6,168 nucleotides of DNA from Paludibacteraceae bacterium (lineage in GTDB: Bacteria; Bacteroidota; Bacteroidia; Bacteroidales; Paludibacteraceae). This document shows positions 1-6,149 of the stretch, piece after piece (position 1 is the first letter of the stretch; each line of letters begins with the position of its first letter). Location: NCBI GenBank assembly GCA_017646225.1, contig JAGCMZ010000249.1:1-6168 (forward strand). Direction: 5' to 3'. The notes beneath the pieces were generated by a model, which ran no database searches, was not told where the DNA came from, and saw only the letters and a program-made list of their open reading frames with translations. Both the position numbers and the translations under genes were made by a program.

Positions 1-132
1 ATAATCGTCTTGTTTTTTTACTGAAAAACACTGCTTTTTGTCTTTGTAAAATGCTTAACGCCGAATAAAATGGTCGACAGTTTAAAAAATATTAAAAACA
101 GCGCCGTGTATGGGCGTTTATGATAAAATACG
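1..132. other. Upstream AT-rich intergenic region, no gene recognised
   Basis: All three plus frames contain stops here (for example TGA at 22-24, TAA at 47-49, TAA at 66-68), and no start with coding-like continuation is visible. A plus-strand gene from outside the window could end at 22-24 or 66-68, but too few codons are present to tell. A minus-strand reading frame through this stretch has low-complexity Phe/Lys/Tyr-rich content and overlaps the hydrolase signal peptide, so I treat it as chance. A short CGCC/GGCG stem at 102-116 is too weak to call a terminator. Confidence 0.5.
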
Positions 133-140
133 TACTTTTG
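133..140 (+). promoter_or_regulatory. Putative Bacteroidetes -7 promoter box for the hydrolase operon
   Basis: TACTTTTG is a perfect match to the TAnnTTTG -7 element used by the Bacteroidetes primary sigma factor. It lies 25 bp before the ATG at 166, which implies transcription starting near 145-150 and a 5' leader of roughly 15-20 nt. No clear TTG-type -33 element is seen at the expected distance (about 109-114 reads GTATGG), so the promoter may be weak or activator-dependent. It is the only match of this kind found upstream of the three plus-strand genes and would serve all of them. Confidence 0.5.
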
Positions 141-150
141 TTTAACCGAA

Positions 151-165
151 TAAACGTTTAAAACG
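151..165. promoter_or_regulatory. Overlapping palindromes in the predicted leader or TSS region
   Basis: TAAACGTTTA (151-160) is a perfect 10-bp palindrome. It overlaps CGTTTAAAACG (155-165), which is also self-complementary around a single central base. The pair sits between the -7 box and the ATG of the hydrolase gene, where a dimeric repressor or mRNA-level control could act. The sequence is AT-rich, so short palindromes may arise by chance. No known operator is recognised. Confidence 0.25.
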
Positions 166-1131
166 ATGAAAAAACTCTTTTTATTGATGGCCTTTATAGG
201 CTGTTTATCACCCATTTGGGCAGTTCAAAAGCAGACGTATACCTTTGTACAGAGAGATACTTGTAGCTTAAAAATGGATGTTTATATGCCCGACGATACA
301 TTGTCGTCGCATCCATGTGTGTTTTTTGTGTTTGGCGGTGGTTTTAAAATGGGTGAGCGCGATACACCATCGGCTGTTACCTATATGGAAAACATAGCCA
401 AAGCCGGTATCGTTGGAATCTCTATCGATTATCGATTGGGATTAAAAGGAGTAGAAAGTACCAGCTTGATAGAGTTGGCCAAATTAATGGAAAATGCGGT
501 AAATGTGGGTGTTGAAGATGCTTATTCGGCAGTTAACTATGCCATTGAACACGCAGCAGAACTAAAAATCAATCCAAAGCAGATTGTGCTGTCGGGTTCG
601 AGTGCTGGGGCTATTATCTCGTTGCAATGCGATTATTACTTGCAAAACCAACATGCGTTAAGCAAGGTGTTACCTGCCGATTTTAAATTTGGGGGCATTG
701 TTCCTTTCTCTGGAGCTGTGGCTGCGTTTAATGGCAAGGTAAAATACCAACAACAACCTGCTCCTACCTTGTTTATGCACGGTACCAAAGATGAATTGGT
801 GGTGTACAATAAATTAATGGTGTTTGGTAAGGGAATGTTTGGATCCAATGCGTTGGCCAAACAGTTTAAAAAGAACGGATGGCCTTATCAATTCATTCGT
901 TTTACCAATTTTGGTCACGAAATAGCCGTTATGGGTTACAAAGAACATGCCGATGCGGTTGTCGATTTTGTGAACCGTTTTGTAGTAGGCCAAGCCCACA
1001 TACAAATTGATATGACCTGGGCAGAAGAAGGCATTGACAAACCCTTGATGGATATTGATCCTGCTGGATTATACGGGAAATCGGATGTACAACTCTCGGT
1101 ATCGCCCGAGGTACTAGAAAGAATACGATGA
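166..1131 (+). CDS. Secreted alpha/beta-hydrolase (carboxylesterase/lipase-like)
   Basis: This 321-residue protein is probably a periplasmic or secreted serine esterase of the alpha/beta-hydrolase fold. Residues 1-19 look like a Sec signal peptide (MKK, then a hydrophobic stretch, cleavage after IWA). The FGGGF segment at 56-60 matches the oxyanion-hole HGGG region, with Phe in place of His. GSSAG at 144-148 is the nucleophile elbow, with Ser146 as nucleophile. HGTKDELV at 205-212 supplies the likely acid Asp209, and FGHE at 249-252 supplies His251. The triad is therefore complete and in family order. The substrate cannot be read from the sequence; acyl or acetyl esters of carbohydrates or lipids are possible. 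About 45 residues after the catalytic domain (from about 277) match nothing I recognise. The start follows a promoter-like box by 25 bp, and the stop overlaps the next gene's start (ATGA), indicating co-transcription. Cys13 has a poor lipobox (FIGC), so a lipoprotein is less likely. Confidence 0.88.
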   Translation: MKKLFLLMAFIGCLSPIWAVQKQTYTFVQRDTCSLKMDVYMPDDTLSSHPCVFFVFGGGFKMGERDTPSAVTYMENIAKAGIVGISIDYRLGLKGVESTSLIELAKLMENAVNVGVEDAYSAVNYAIEHAAELKINPKQIVLSGSSAGAIISLQCDYYLQNQHALSKVLPADFKFGGIVPFSGAVAAFNGKVKYQQQPAPTLFMHGTKDELVVYNKLMVFGKGMFGSNALAKQFKKNGWPYQFIRFTNFGHEIAVMGYKEHADAVVDFVNRFVVGQAHIQIDMTWAEEGIDKPLMDIDPAGLYGKSDVQLSVSPEVLERIR

Positions 1132-1898
1132 GCAAGAAATATAAATTAGGAGTAGCTCTTAGTGGCGGCGGTGTGAAGGGCTTTGCGCACGCTGGGGCAT
1201 TAAAGGCGCTAGAGGAATTTGGCTATAAACCCGATGTTATTTCGGGTACAAGTGCTGGTGCCATTGCGGGTGTGTTGTATTCGGCTGGTTATACGCCTGT
1301 TGAAATATGCGACCTTTTTAAAAATAAAGGATTTACCGATTTTACTCGATTAACGTTGCCTACTGCAGGTTTCTTTAATCCCCATAAATTTGTAGATTTC
1401 TTGAGATCCAAGATTCCGTATGCCAATCTTGAAGAATTGCCTATACCCGTGCATGTGGTAGCCTCCGATTTGGATAATGGGGTGATGAAAGTGTTTTCGG
1501 AAGGTAGCTTGCCCGAGCGAGTAATGGCTTCGTCAACCGTGCCCATTGTGTTTCCCCCTACCGTAATAGACGATGTACATTATGTAGACGGTGGCGTTTT
1601 TTGCAATTTCCCCGTAGAGGTTATTCGCGAAGAATGCGAAACGGTTATTGGTATCAATGTAAGTCCGTTGGCACCTACTCAGTACAAGCAGAATGTTATT
1701 GAAATTGCGCTACGTGCATTTAACTTTATGTTTCGTGCCAATACCAAAGAGGATGGTTTTTTGTGCGATATATTGGTTGAGATGCCCCGTGTTTTGCAGT
1801 ACGATATGTTCGATTTAGAATCGGTTCCAGAGATATTTGAACTGGGTTATACCGAAACCAAAAAGATTTTAGAACAACAATTACTGAAACAAGACTAG
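1128..1898 (+). CDS. Patatin-like phospholipase family protein
   Basis: This 256-residue single-domain protein has the full patatin signature of a Ser-Asp dyad lipid acyl hydrolase. The glycine-rich oxyanion motif GGGVKG is at 13-18, with Lys where many members have Arg. GTSAG at 40-44 carries nucleophile Ser42, and DGG at 154-156 carries catalytic Asp154. Other familiar patatin segments are ASDLDNG (112-118) and the ASSTVPIVFPP stretch (134-144). There is no signal peptide or membrane segment, so it should be cytoplasmic, resembling the short RssA/YchK-like bacterial group and not the outer-membrane or type V secreted patatins. Expected activity is hydrolysis of phospholipid or lysophospholipid acyl chains; the physiological substrate is unknown. 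Its ATG overlaps the upstream hydrolase stop in ATGA, implying translational coupling, and the next gene starts 1 bp after its stop. Confidence 0.93.
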   Translation: MSKKYKLGVALSGGGVKGFAHAGALKALEEFGYKPDVISGTSAGAIAGVLYSAGYTPVEICDLFKNKGFTDFTRLTLPTAGFFNPHKFVDFLRSKIPYANLEELPIPVHVVASDLDNGVMKVFSEGSLPERVMASSTVPIVFPPTVIDDVHYVDGGVFCNFPVEVIREECETVIGINVSPLAPTQYKQNVIEIALRAFNFMFRANTKEDGFLCDILVEMPRVLQYDMFDLESVPEIFELGYTETKKILEQQLLKQD

Positions 1899-1899
1899 C

Positions 1900-3129
1900 A
1901 TGAATTCTTTTTTGAGATACATTTTGTGGACTGTGGCATTTGTTATGTCATCTTGTTGGACGATGGCCAATACTCCATTTGTGGGCAGGGTAGTTGACGA
2001 TAAAAAAGAACCCATTACTTTTGCAAGCGTTTATCCCGAAAAGAATCCACAAGCTGGTACGGTAACCGACCAAGACGGTGTTTTTGTGTTAGATAGTGTG
2101 GCGTTAAACGAAACCGTAGTTGTGTCGTTTATCGGCTATCGAACGGTCGAAATTTGTTTGAAAAAAATACCCGCCGACACCTTGCAAATTACTTTGCAAG
2201 AGCAGCCTATTTTGTTGGCCGAGGCAGAGGTGAGCAAGAATAAAAAGTACGTTAGCAAACGCCGACAAAAAAAGAACTTGCTTGCCGATGTGTACAGTCA
2301 ATTGATGCACGATTTTCCCAACCGAAATCACTTTTATAAAGTAGTATCCGATTATGCTATCTATAACGAAGACCAAATTGCTGCTTTTGAAGAGTTGGCG
2401 GGTAATATTATAGAGATACCTGGTGCTGGGAAAAAAGGACGCGATTCCATTCAACTGCAACCCGAGTGGGTAAAACGCTATAGACATCCCAATACCCATC
2501 AACGTTTGTCGGGTATAGAAGACCAATTGCGCAAGAATAAGAATGCACAACGCATTCAGTTGGTCGATTCAAGTGCGCTTGTTCATCGTGTACAGTGGGG
2601 TGGCGAGATAAAAGGTATGTTTAAGGAGTTAAAAGGTGAGGTGAGCAATTGGGAAAGCTATGAAAAAGACGATATGCTGCTGCTAACCTTTAACGAATCG
2701 CGCAATTTTCTTGGTATCTTAAAGGTGAATGTTACCATTAATTTGGTATTGGATCCCTATTCGTATCGTATCAGAAAACAATCGCAGTCGGTAGTTATTC
2801 AGGCCAATATTCCTTTTGGATATAAATTGAATGCCGACCAGTTGGCTATTTTAAATACGGTCAATTTAACATCGGACGATATCGAAAGATTTCGCCTTAA
2901 AAAGGTGTTTGCCGATGTAAAACGCAATATCATTTACAGCGAGGTGGATAACGAGGTGTTTGTAGAAGAAAAAAACATTATTACCAAAATTCGCATGCTC
3001 GATAACAAGGAAAGAGAACTTAAGTTTCATCAAACGGGTCACATGAAAGTGCTTTCGGCTTCGTCGAGCGGGGTGGTACCTTATACCAAAAGTCAGTTAA
3101 AACGTTCCTATCCGTTAACGGTACAATAA
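1900..3129 (+). CDS. Exported protein with CarboxypepD_reg-like domain and unknown C-terminal region
   Basis: This 409-residue protein has an N-terminal hydrophobic signal (about 5-23, possible cleavage after TMA at 21-23). Cys19 lies in MSSC, a poor lipobox, so signal peptidase I is favoured but a lipoprotein is not excluded. Residues about 27-100 form a CarboxypepD_reg-like beta-sandwich, recognised from FVGRVVDDKKEPITFASV, the GTVTDQDGVFVL segment and VVVSFIGYRTVE. This domain is common at the N-termini of Bacteroidetes TonB-dependent receptors and other envelope proteins. There is no TonB plug or beta-barrel here. A basic linker (113-126, KNKKYVSKRRQKKN) leads to a region of about 280 residues with alternating beta-like segments (for example 256-303) that I do not recognise. 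The function is unknown; location is probably periplasm or outer membrane facing the periplasm. It is the last gene of the operon, 1 bp after the patatin stop, with a terminator 31 bp downstream. Confidence 0.85.
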   Translation: MNSFLRYILWTVAFVMSSCWTMANTPFVGRVVDDKKEPITFASVYPEKNPQAGTVTDQDGVFVLDSVALNETVVVSFIGYRTVEICLKKIPADTLQITLQEQPILLAEAEVSKNKKYVSKRRQKKNLLADVYSQLMHDFPNRNHFYKVVSDYAIYNEDQIAAFEELAGNIIEIPGAGKKGRDSIQLQPEWVKRYRHPNTHQRLSGIEDQLRKNKNAQRIQLVDSSALVHRVQWGGEIKGMFKELKGEVSNWESYEKDDMLLLTFNESRNFLGILKVNVTINLVLDPYSYRIRKQSQSVVIQANIPFGYKLNADQLAILNTVNLTSDDIERFRLKKVFADVKRNIIYSEVDNEVFVEEKNIITKIRMLDNKERELKFHQTGHMKVLSASSSGVVPYTKSQLKRSYPLTVQ

Positions 3130-3160
3130 TGAAATAAAATAGGGAACCGCAAATAACATG

Positions 3161-3197
3161 AACCCCGAAAGTTTTTTGTCTAACTTTCGGGGTTTTT
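3161..3197 (+). terminator. Strong intrinsic terminator of the hydrolase operon, possibly shared by the convergent ATPase gene
   Basis: Arms AACCCCGAAAGTT (3161-3173) and AACTTTCGGGGTT (3182-3194) form a perfect 13-bp stem with an 8-nt loop, followed on the plus strand by TTTTT (3193-3197) and ATT. It lies 31 bp after the plus-strand stop and about 20 bp beyond the minus-strand ATPase stop. The stem could stop both transcripts, but downstream on the minus strand only CATGTTATTT follows, a weak U-tract. Termination is therefore probably better in the plus direction. Confidence 0.9.
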
Positions 3198-3214
3198 ATT
3201 ACCTATTAGGTGTA

Positions 3215-5806
3215 TTATTTTTTCTTGCCAAACAGTTGAAAGTACAATTCGCGTACCCAAGCTATGGGTGAGGTAAGTAGGATAATCCAGCCCCATGTTT
3301 TTATCGATAATGGTTCGGTTTGGAATACTTCGCCACCAATTTGTACAATTAGAATGGTAACGCCCAATATAAAGGCCATAATACCTAAGAATTTGCTGTT
3401 GTTTAAAATACCAGCAAAAATTGATTTGTTTTTGCCAATAACGCGTGCGTTAAACATGTTCCACCAGTTGATGGTCATGTAAGTGGCAAAAAATACCGTA
3501 GGGGTTAAGCTTGCGGCAAAGGCGGTAAGTGTTTCGCATCCCAATGTTGCCACAGTAGGAACATGATTCATTATACGTAACAATGCAATGCACAACAACC
3601 ATACAAATCCACCAAAACCAAAGATGGCTTTTGCCAATGGTTCGTTAATGATGAATTCCGATTTGTTGCGAGGTTTGTCTAGCAATACTCTTTCGTCGGC
3701 AGGTTCTGATGCCAATGCAATAGCAGCAAGCGAGTCCATAACTAGGTTAATCCACAAGAATTGGGTAACGGTAAAGGGCATTGCAACGCCTACCAATGGT
3801 CCGAATACGGCTACCAAGCAAGCAGATACGTTAATAGATAATTGTAAGAACAAGAAGTTTTTGATGTTCTTAAACAATGAACGACCCCATTTAACACCGG
3901 TTACAATGGATGGGAAAGCATCGTCTAGCAATACAATGTCTGCCGCTTCTTTTGCTACCGAAGTACCCGAACCCATGGCAATACCTACGTCTGCGTGGTT
4001 CAAACTAGGTGAGTCGTTTACACCGTCGCCTGTCATAGCGCATACGTAATTGTTCGATTGCATCCATTGCAAGATGTCCAATTTGTTGCTTGGGGTACAA
4101 CGGGTAATAACGTTAGGATATGCACGACCGTTTTTAGGACATTCAATGGCTTCGTTAAAGTCTTTTGCCTCGATAGCCCAAATGTTGGTAAAGCCCGATT
4201 GACGAGCAATTTCGCTACCGGTTTTGATGTTATCGCCTGTCATCATTACCACATCGATACCAGCAGTATAGCATTTTTCAATGGCTTCTGGTACGTCGCT
4301 ACGCACTGGGTCTTCTATAAACCAGGTGCCAATGTAGGTGCAGTCTTTAAGTGCGTAACCTTGCTCTAACTCTTTCTTTATTTTATCAAAATCGGTTGAT
4401 GCAATAATGGCTGCCGATATGGCGCGTCTGCCGCGTTCTTGTTGGGTGGCAACTTCTGCTAGGTAATCGTTGCGGCCAATGATGCGCGAAATCACTTCGG
4501 GAGCACCTTTAATAACCATGATTTCTTCGCCAGTTTGGTTGCTTTTGGCGTGGGTTACCATGTATTTCCATGCGCTAGAAAATGGAATACGGTTGATAAT
4601 GTTGTATTCGTTTCTGATAGCAGCAGTTTGCTCCATGCCAATAGAACCCAAAATAGCCGATTCGGTAGGGTTGCCTAACACCGTTTTTTCGTTAGAGAAA
4701 TTGGCGGTAGAGTTGATGGCACCAATAGTTTGCAGCAATTCTTTGTATTTGGGGTTTACGCTAGTTTCTACTACCGTCATGCGGTTTTGGGTTAATGTAC
4801 CGGTTTTGTCGGTAAAAATAACATTCACAGCACCGATGGTTTCGCAAGCGTGCATTTTCTTAACCAAGTTGTTTTCTTTGGCCATGGTTTTCATAGAGAA
4901 AGCCAATGCCATGGTAACCGACAAGGGTAAACCTTCTGGAACAGCCACAATAATAATAACTACAGCGCTCATTAAGAAGGTTACTTCGGTTAGTAACAAA
5001 TCAAGGTTCCAAACAAAGTGGTGTGAACCTAGGGCAAAATTCCAATGTAGTAGGTTCAAGATAACAAACATAGTGGCCGATATAGCAAAAGCCGCTACGT
5101 TGATTTTGCTAGCTAATTCGCCCAATTTTTGTTCCAATGGGGTTTTGTTGTTGGTTTCGACCGATGCTAAACGGGTAGTTTTACCAATTTCGGTTTCGTC
5201 GCCCACTTTTACAACAATGCCTTCGCCCATACCTTGTTCGATGGTAGTGCCGCGTAGCAATAGGTTAGGAGCAAAACCTGAACCGGTGTAGGGTTCGCTG
5301 ATGGGGTATTTGGATACGCCTACCGATTCGCCGGTCATGGCAGCTTCTTGCACTTTCATGTCGGTAGCCTCGTATAACTCAATATCGGCAGGAATTTCGT
5401 CGCCTGCAGATAGAATTACCACGTCGCCCACTACCAATTGGTCTTTGGTGATTTCTATGACAGCACCGTTTCTGCGTACTTTAACAGGTTCGTAGTCTTT
5501 GTCGCTTTTCATGGCGTCAAATTTCTTTTTGGCGCTGTATTCTTGCCAAAAACCTACTCCAGTAGCAATTAAGATGGCAAAAATAATACCAATCGACTCG
5601 GTAAAGTCGCCTTCCATAATACCAAATCCTAACGAAATGGCAGTTGCTACCAATAGAATAATAATGATAGGATCTTTAAACTTTTCTAAATAAAGTTTCC
5701 ACCATGGAGTTTCTTTGGGTGGGGTAAGAAGGTTGATGCCGTGTTGCTCTCTGCTTTTTAGCACTTCAGCATCGGTTAATCCTGTAGTAGGCATGTTTTT
5801 GTTCAT
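3215..5806 (-). CDS. Calcium-translocating P-type ATPase, PMCA type (P-IIB)
   Basis: This inner-membrane pump exports Ca2+ at the cost of ATP. Numbering is from the ATG at 5806 (863 residues). An N-terminal cation-ATPase domain (about 5-45) is followed by M1/M2 (about 45-87), actuator TGES (158-161), M3/M4 with PEGLP (290-294), phosphorylation motif DKTGT with Asp333, nucleotide-binding KGAPE (433-437), DPVR (499-502), MMTGDN (521-526) and hinge TGDGVND (592-598). Six C-terminal helices follow. M4 Glu291, M6 Asn687 and Asp691 (NLVMD) match the single Ca2+ site of P-IIB pumps. M5 has Asn659 followed by Ala662 where SERCA has its site-I Glu, so one Ca2+ per cycle is expected. No calmodulin-binding tail is present. 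An in-frame TTG at 5830 would add 8 residues but overlaps the -7 box, so ATG 5806 is preferred; ATG at 5794 is a further alternative. The gene is monocistronic in this window and convergent with the hydrolase operon. Confidence 0.95.
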   Translation of the reverse strand: MNKNMPTTGLTDAEVLKSREQHGINLLTPPKETPWWKLYLEKFKDPIIIILLVATAISLGFGIMEGDFTESIGIIFAILIATGVGFWQEYSAKKKFDAMKSDKDYEPVKVRRNGAVIEITKDQLVVGDVVILSAGDEIPADIELYEATDMKVQEAAMTGESVGVSKYPISEPYTGSGFAPNLLLRGTTIEQGMGEGIVVKVGDETEIGKTTRLASVETNNKTPLEQKLGELASKINVAAFAISATMFVILNLLHWNFALGSHHFVWNLDLLLTEVTFLMSAVVIIIVAVPEGLPLSVTMALAFSMKTMAKENNLVKKMHACETIGAVNVIFTDKTGTLTQNRMTVVETSVNPKYKELLQTIGAINSTANFSNEKTVLGNPTESAILGSIGMEQTAAIRNEYNIINRIPFSSAWKYMVTHAKSNQTGEEIMVIKGAPEVISRIIGRNDYLAEVATQQERGRRAISAAIIASTDFDKIKKELEQGYALKDCTYIGTWFIEDPVRSDVPEAIEKCYTAGIDVVMMTGDNIKTGSEIARQSGFTNIWAIEAKDFNEAIECPKNGRAYPNVITRCTPSNKLDILQWMQSNNYVCAMTGDGVNDSPSLNHADVGIAMGSGTSVAKEAADIVLLDDAFPSIVTGVKWGRSLFKNIKNFLFLQLSINVSACLVAVFGPLVGVAMPFTVTQFLWINLVMDSLAAIALASEPADERVLLDKPRNKSEFIINEPLAKAIFGFGGFVWLLCIALLRIMNHVPTVATLGCETLTAFAASLTPTVFFATYMTINWWNMFNARVIGKNKSIFAGILNNSKFLGIMAFILGVTILIVQIGGEVFQTEPLSIKTWGWIILLTSPIAWVRELYFQLFGKKK

Positions 5807-5827
5807 ATTTTTACATTTTGTGGATTG

Positions 5828-5861
5828 CAAATGTAAAAAATATACCTATATACACTATCAA
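5828..5861 (-). promoter_or_regulatory. Putative Bacteroidetes promoter of the Ca2+-ATPase gene
   Basis: On the minus strand TACATTTG (5835 to 5828) is a perfect TAnnTTTG -7 element, 21 bp before ATG 5806. A TTG at 5861-5859, inside an AT-rich tract, is a candidate -33 core, but the spacing of 23 bp is slightly longer than usual. Transcription would begin near 5820-5823, giving a leader of about 15 nt and placing the upstream TTG codon (5830-5828) outside the transcript. Confidence 0.5.
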
Positions 5862-5945
5862 TTTTGATTTTATTAACGTGTTTAAACCGCTATCTATTAG
5901 TGCTTTGTTATACGATTGTAACATTTTCATTGAATCGCCTCAACC
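5836..5945. other. AT-rich spacer upstream of the Ca2+-ATPase, no gene
   Basis: The spacer contains no open reading frame of note. It includes the -33 region of the ATPase promoter, a small inverted repeat ATCAA/TTGAT at 5857-5868 overlapping that region, and at 5903-5912 CTTTGTTATA, the left half of an inverted repeat whose partner lies at 6080-6089. No other signal was recognised. Confidence 0.4.
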
Positions 5946-6010
5946 TCAATTCGGTCCCTGAGCTTGTCGCTTCCGTTCGGTCCCTGAGCTTGTCGAAGGG
6001 CCCGAATTGA
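5946..6010 (+). repeat. Hairpin repeat element, copy A, with internal duplication
   Basis: Left arm TCAATTCGGTCCCT (5946-5959) and right arm AGGGCCCGAATTGA (5997-6010) are complementary at 13 of 14 positions. Removing 26 bp leaves an intact 39-bp hairpin with the 11-nt loop GAGCTTGTCGA. The extra 26 bp comes from a second copy of TTCGGTCCCTGAGCTTGTCG (5950-5969 and 5976-5995), with CTTCCG at 5970-5975 at the junction. As it stands, the second copy folds with the right arm: 5976-5985 with 5997-6006, 9 of 10 pairs, mismatch T5981/C6001. It is the opposite-strand relative of the element at 6026-6062. Confidence 0.75.
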
Positions 6011-6025
6011 ATTGATTGCTAGGTT

Positions 6026-6062
6026 TATATCGGGGGCTTCGACAGGCTCAGCCACCGATATA
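6026..6062 (-). repeat. Hairpin repeat element, copy B, inverted relative to copy A
   Basis: TATATCGG (6026-6033) pairs with CCGATATA (6055-6062). After one mismatch (G6034/A6054), GGCT (6035-6038) pairs with AGCC (6050-6053) around an 11-nt loop at 6039-6049. Read on the minus strand the loop is GAGCCTGTCGA, one base from the copy A loop, and the stem mismatch sits at the same place. The 22-bp core at 6037-6058 matches the reverse complement of 5977-5998 at 19 of 22 positions. Two of the three differences (CC to GG) are compensated on the other side of the stem. Confidence 0.75.
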
Positions 6063-6116
6063 GATTCACCGCATCACCATATAACAAAGTCTCTGCTATT
6101 GCCAAACTATATGCAT

Positions 6117-6146
6117 AAAAAAAGAGCCTCACATTAGTGAAGCTCT
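6117..6146 (-). terminator. Intrinsic terminator of the tRNA transcript
   Basis: On the minus strand AGAGCTTCAC (6146-6137) pairs with GTGAGGCTCT (6132-6123) over 10 bp including one T-G wobble, with a 4-nt TAAT loop, followed by seven T residues (6123-6117). It begins 3 nt after the tRNA discriminator base, so the tRNA is the last or only gene of its transcript. It also separates the tRNA from the downstream Ca2+-ATPase promoter. Confidence 0.9.
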
Positions 6147-6149
6147 CTG

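Larger units (their letters stand above)
5903..6089. repeat. Candidate 187-bp palindromic repeat block bracketed by a 10-bp inverted repeat
   Basis: CTTTGTTATA at 5903-5912 is the exact reverse complement of TATAACAAAG at 6080-6089, and TGAATC (5931-5936) pairs with GATTCA (6063-6068). Between them lie two hairpin elements in opposite orientation (5946-6010 and 6026-6062). The nested symmetry suggests a single mobile or dispersed palindromic unit of the MITE or REP-pair kind. The outer repeats are short and AT-rich, so the boundaries are tentative. No target-site duplication was confirmed. Confidence 0.35.

Noticed and set aside
101..120. CGCC/GGCG hairpin as terminator of an upstream gene
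   Set aside because: The stem has only 4 bp and no proper T-tract follows.
18..215. Minus-strand 65-codon frame at the left edge
   Set aside because: It has low-complexity composition and overlaps the hydrolase promoter and signal peptide; no supporting signals.
166..222. Lipoprotein signal with Cys13 in the hydrolase
   Set aside because: The box is FIGC, with Phe at -3, and lies very early; cleavage after IWA at residue 19 by signal peptidase I fits better.
2104..2550. 148-codon open frame on the minus strand inside the third plus-strand gene
   Set aside because: It lies antisense within an operon gene, has no recognisable domain and no promoter-like or start context.
4470..5291. 273-codon open frame on the plus strand inside the ATPase gene
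   Set aside because: It is antisense to a strongly conserved P-type ATPase with all motifs intact; its product shows no domain and mirrors the codon pattern of the real gene.
5950..5995. Direct repeats that might suggest a CRISPR array
   Set aside because: There are only two direct copies with a 6-bp spacer, the repeat is part of a larger hairpin, and no cas genes are present.
5946..6062. Classical REP element with a GTAG-type head
   Set aside because: No GTAG or GGAG tetranucleotide was found at the foot of either hairpin, so the standard REP/RAYT signature is not shown; only a general resemblance to palindromic repeats is claimed.
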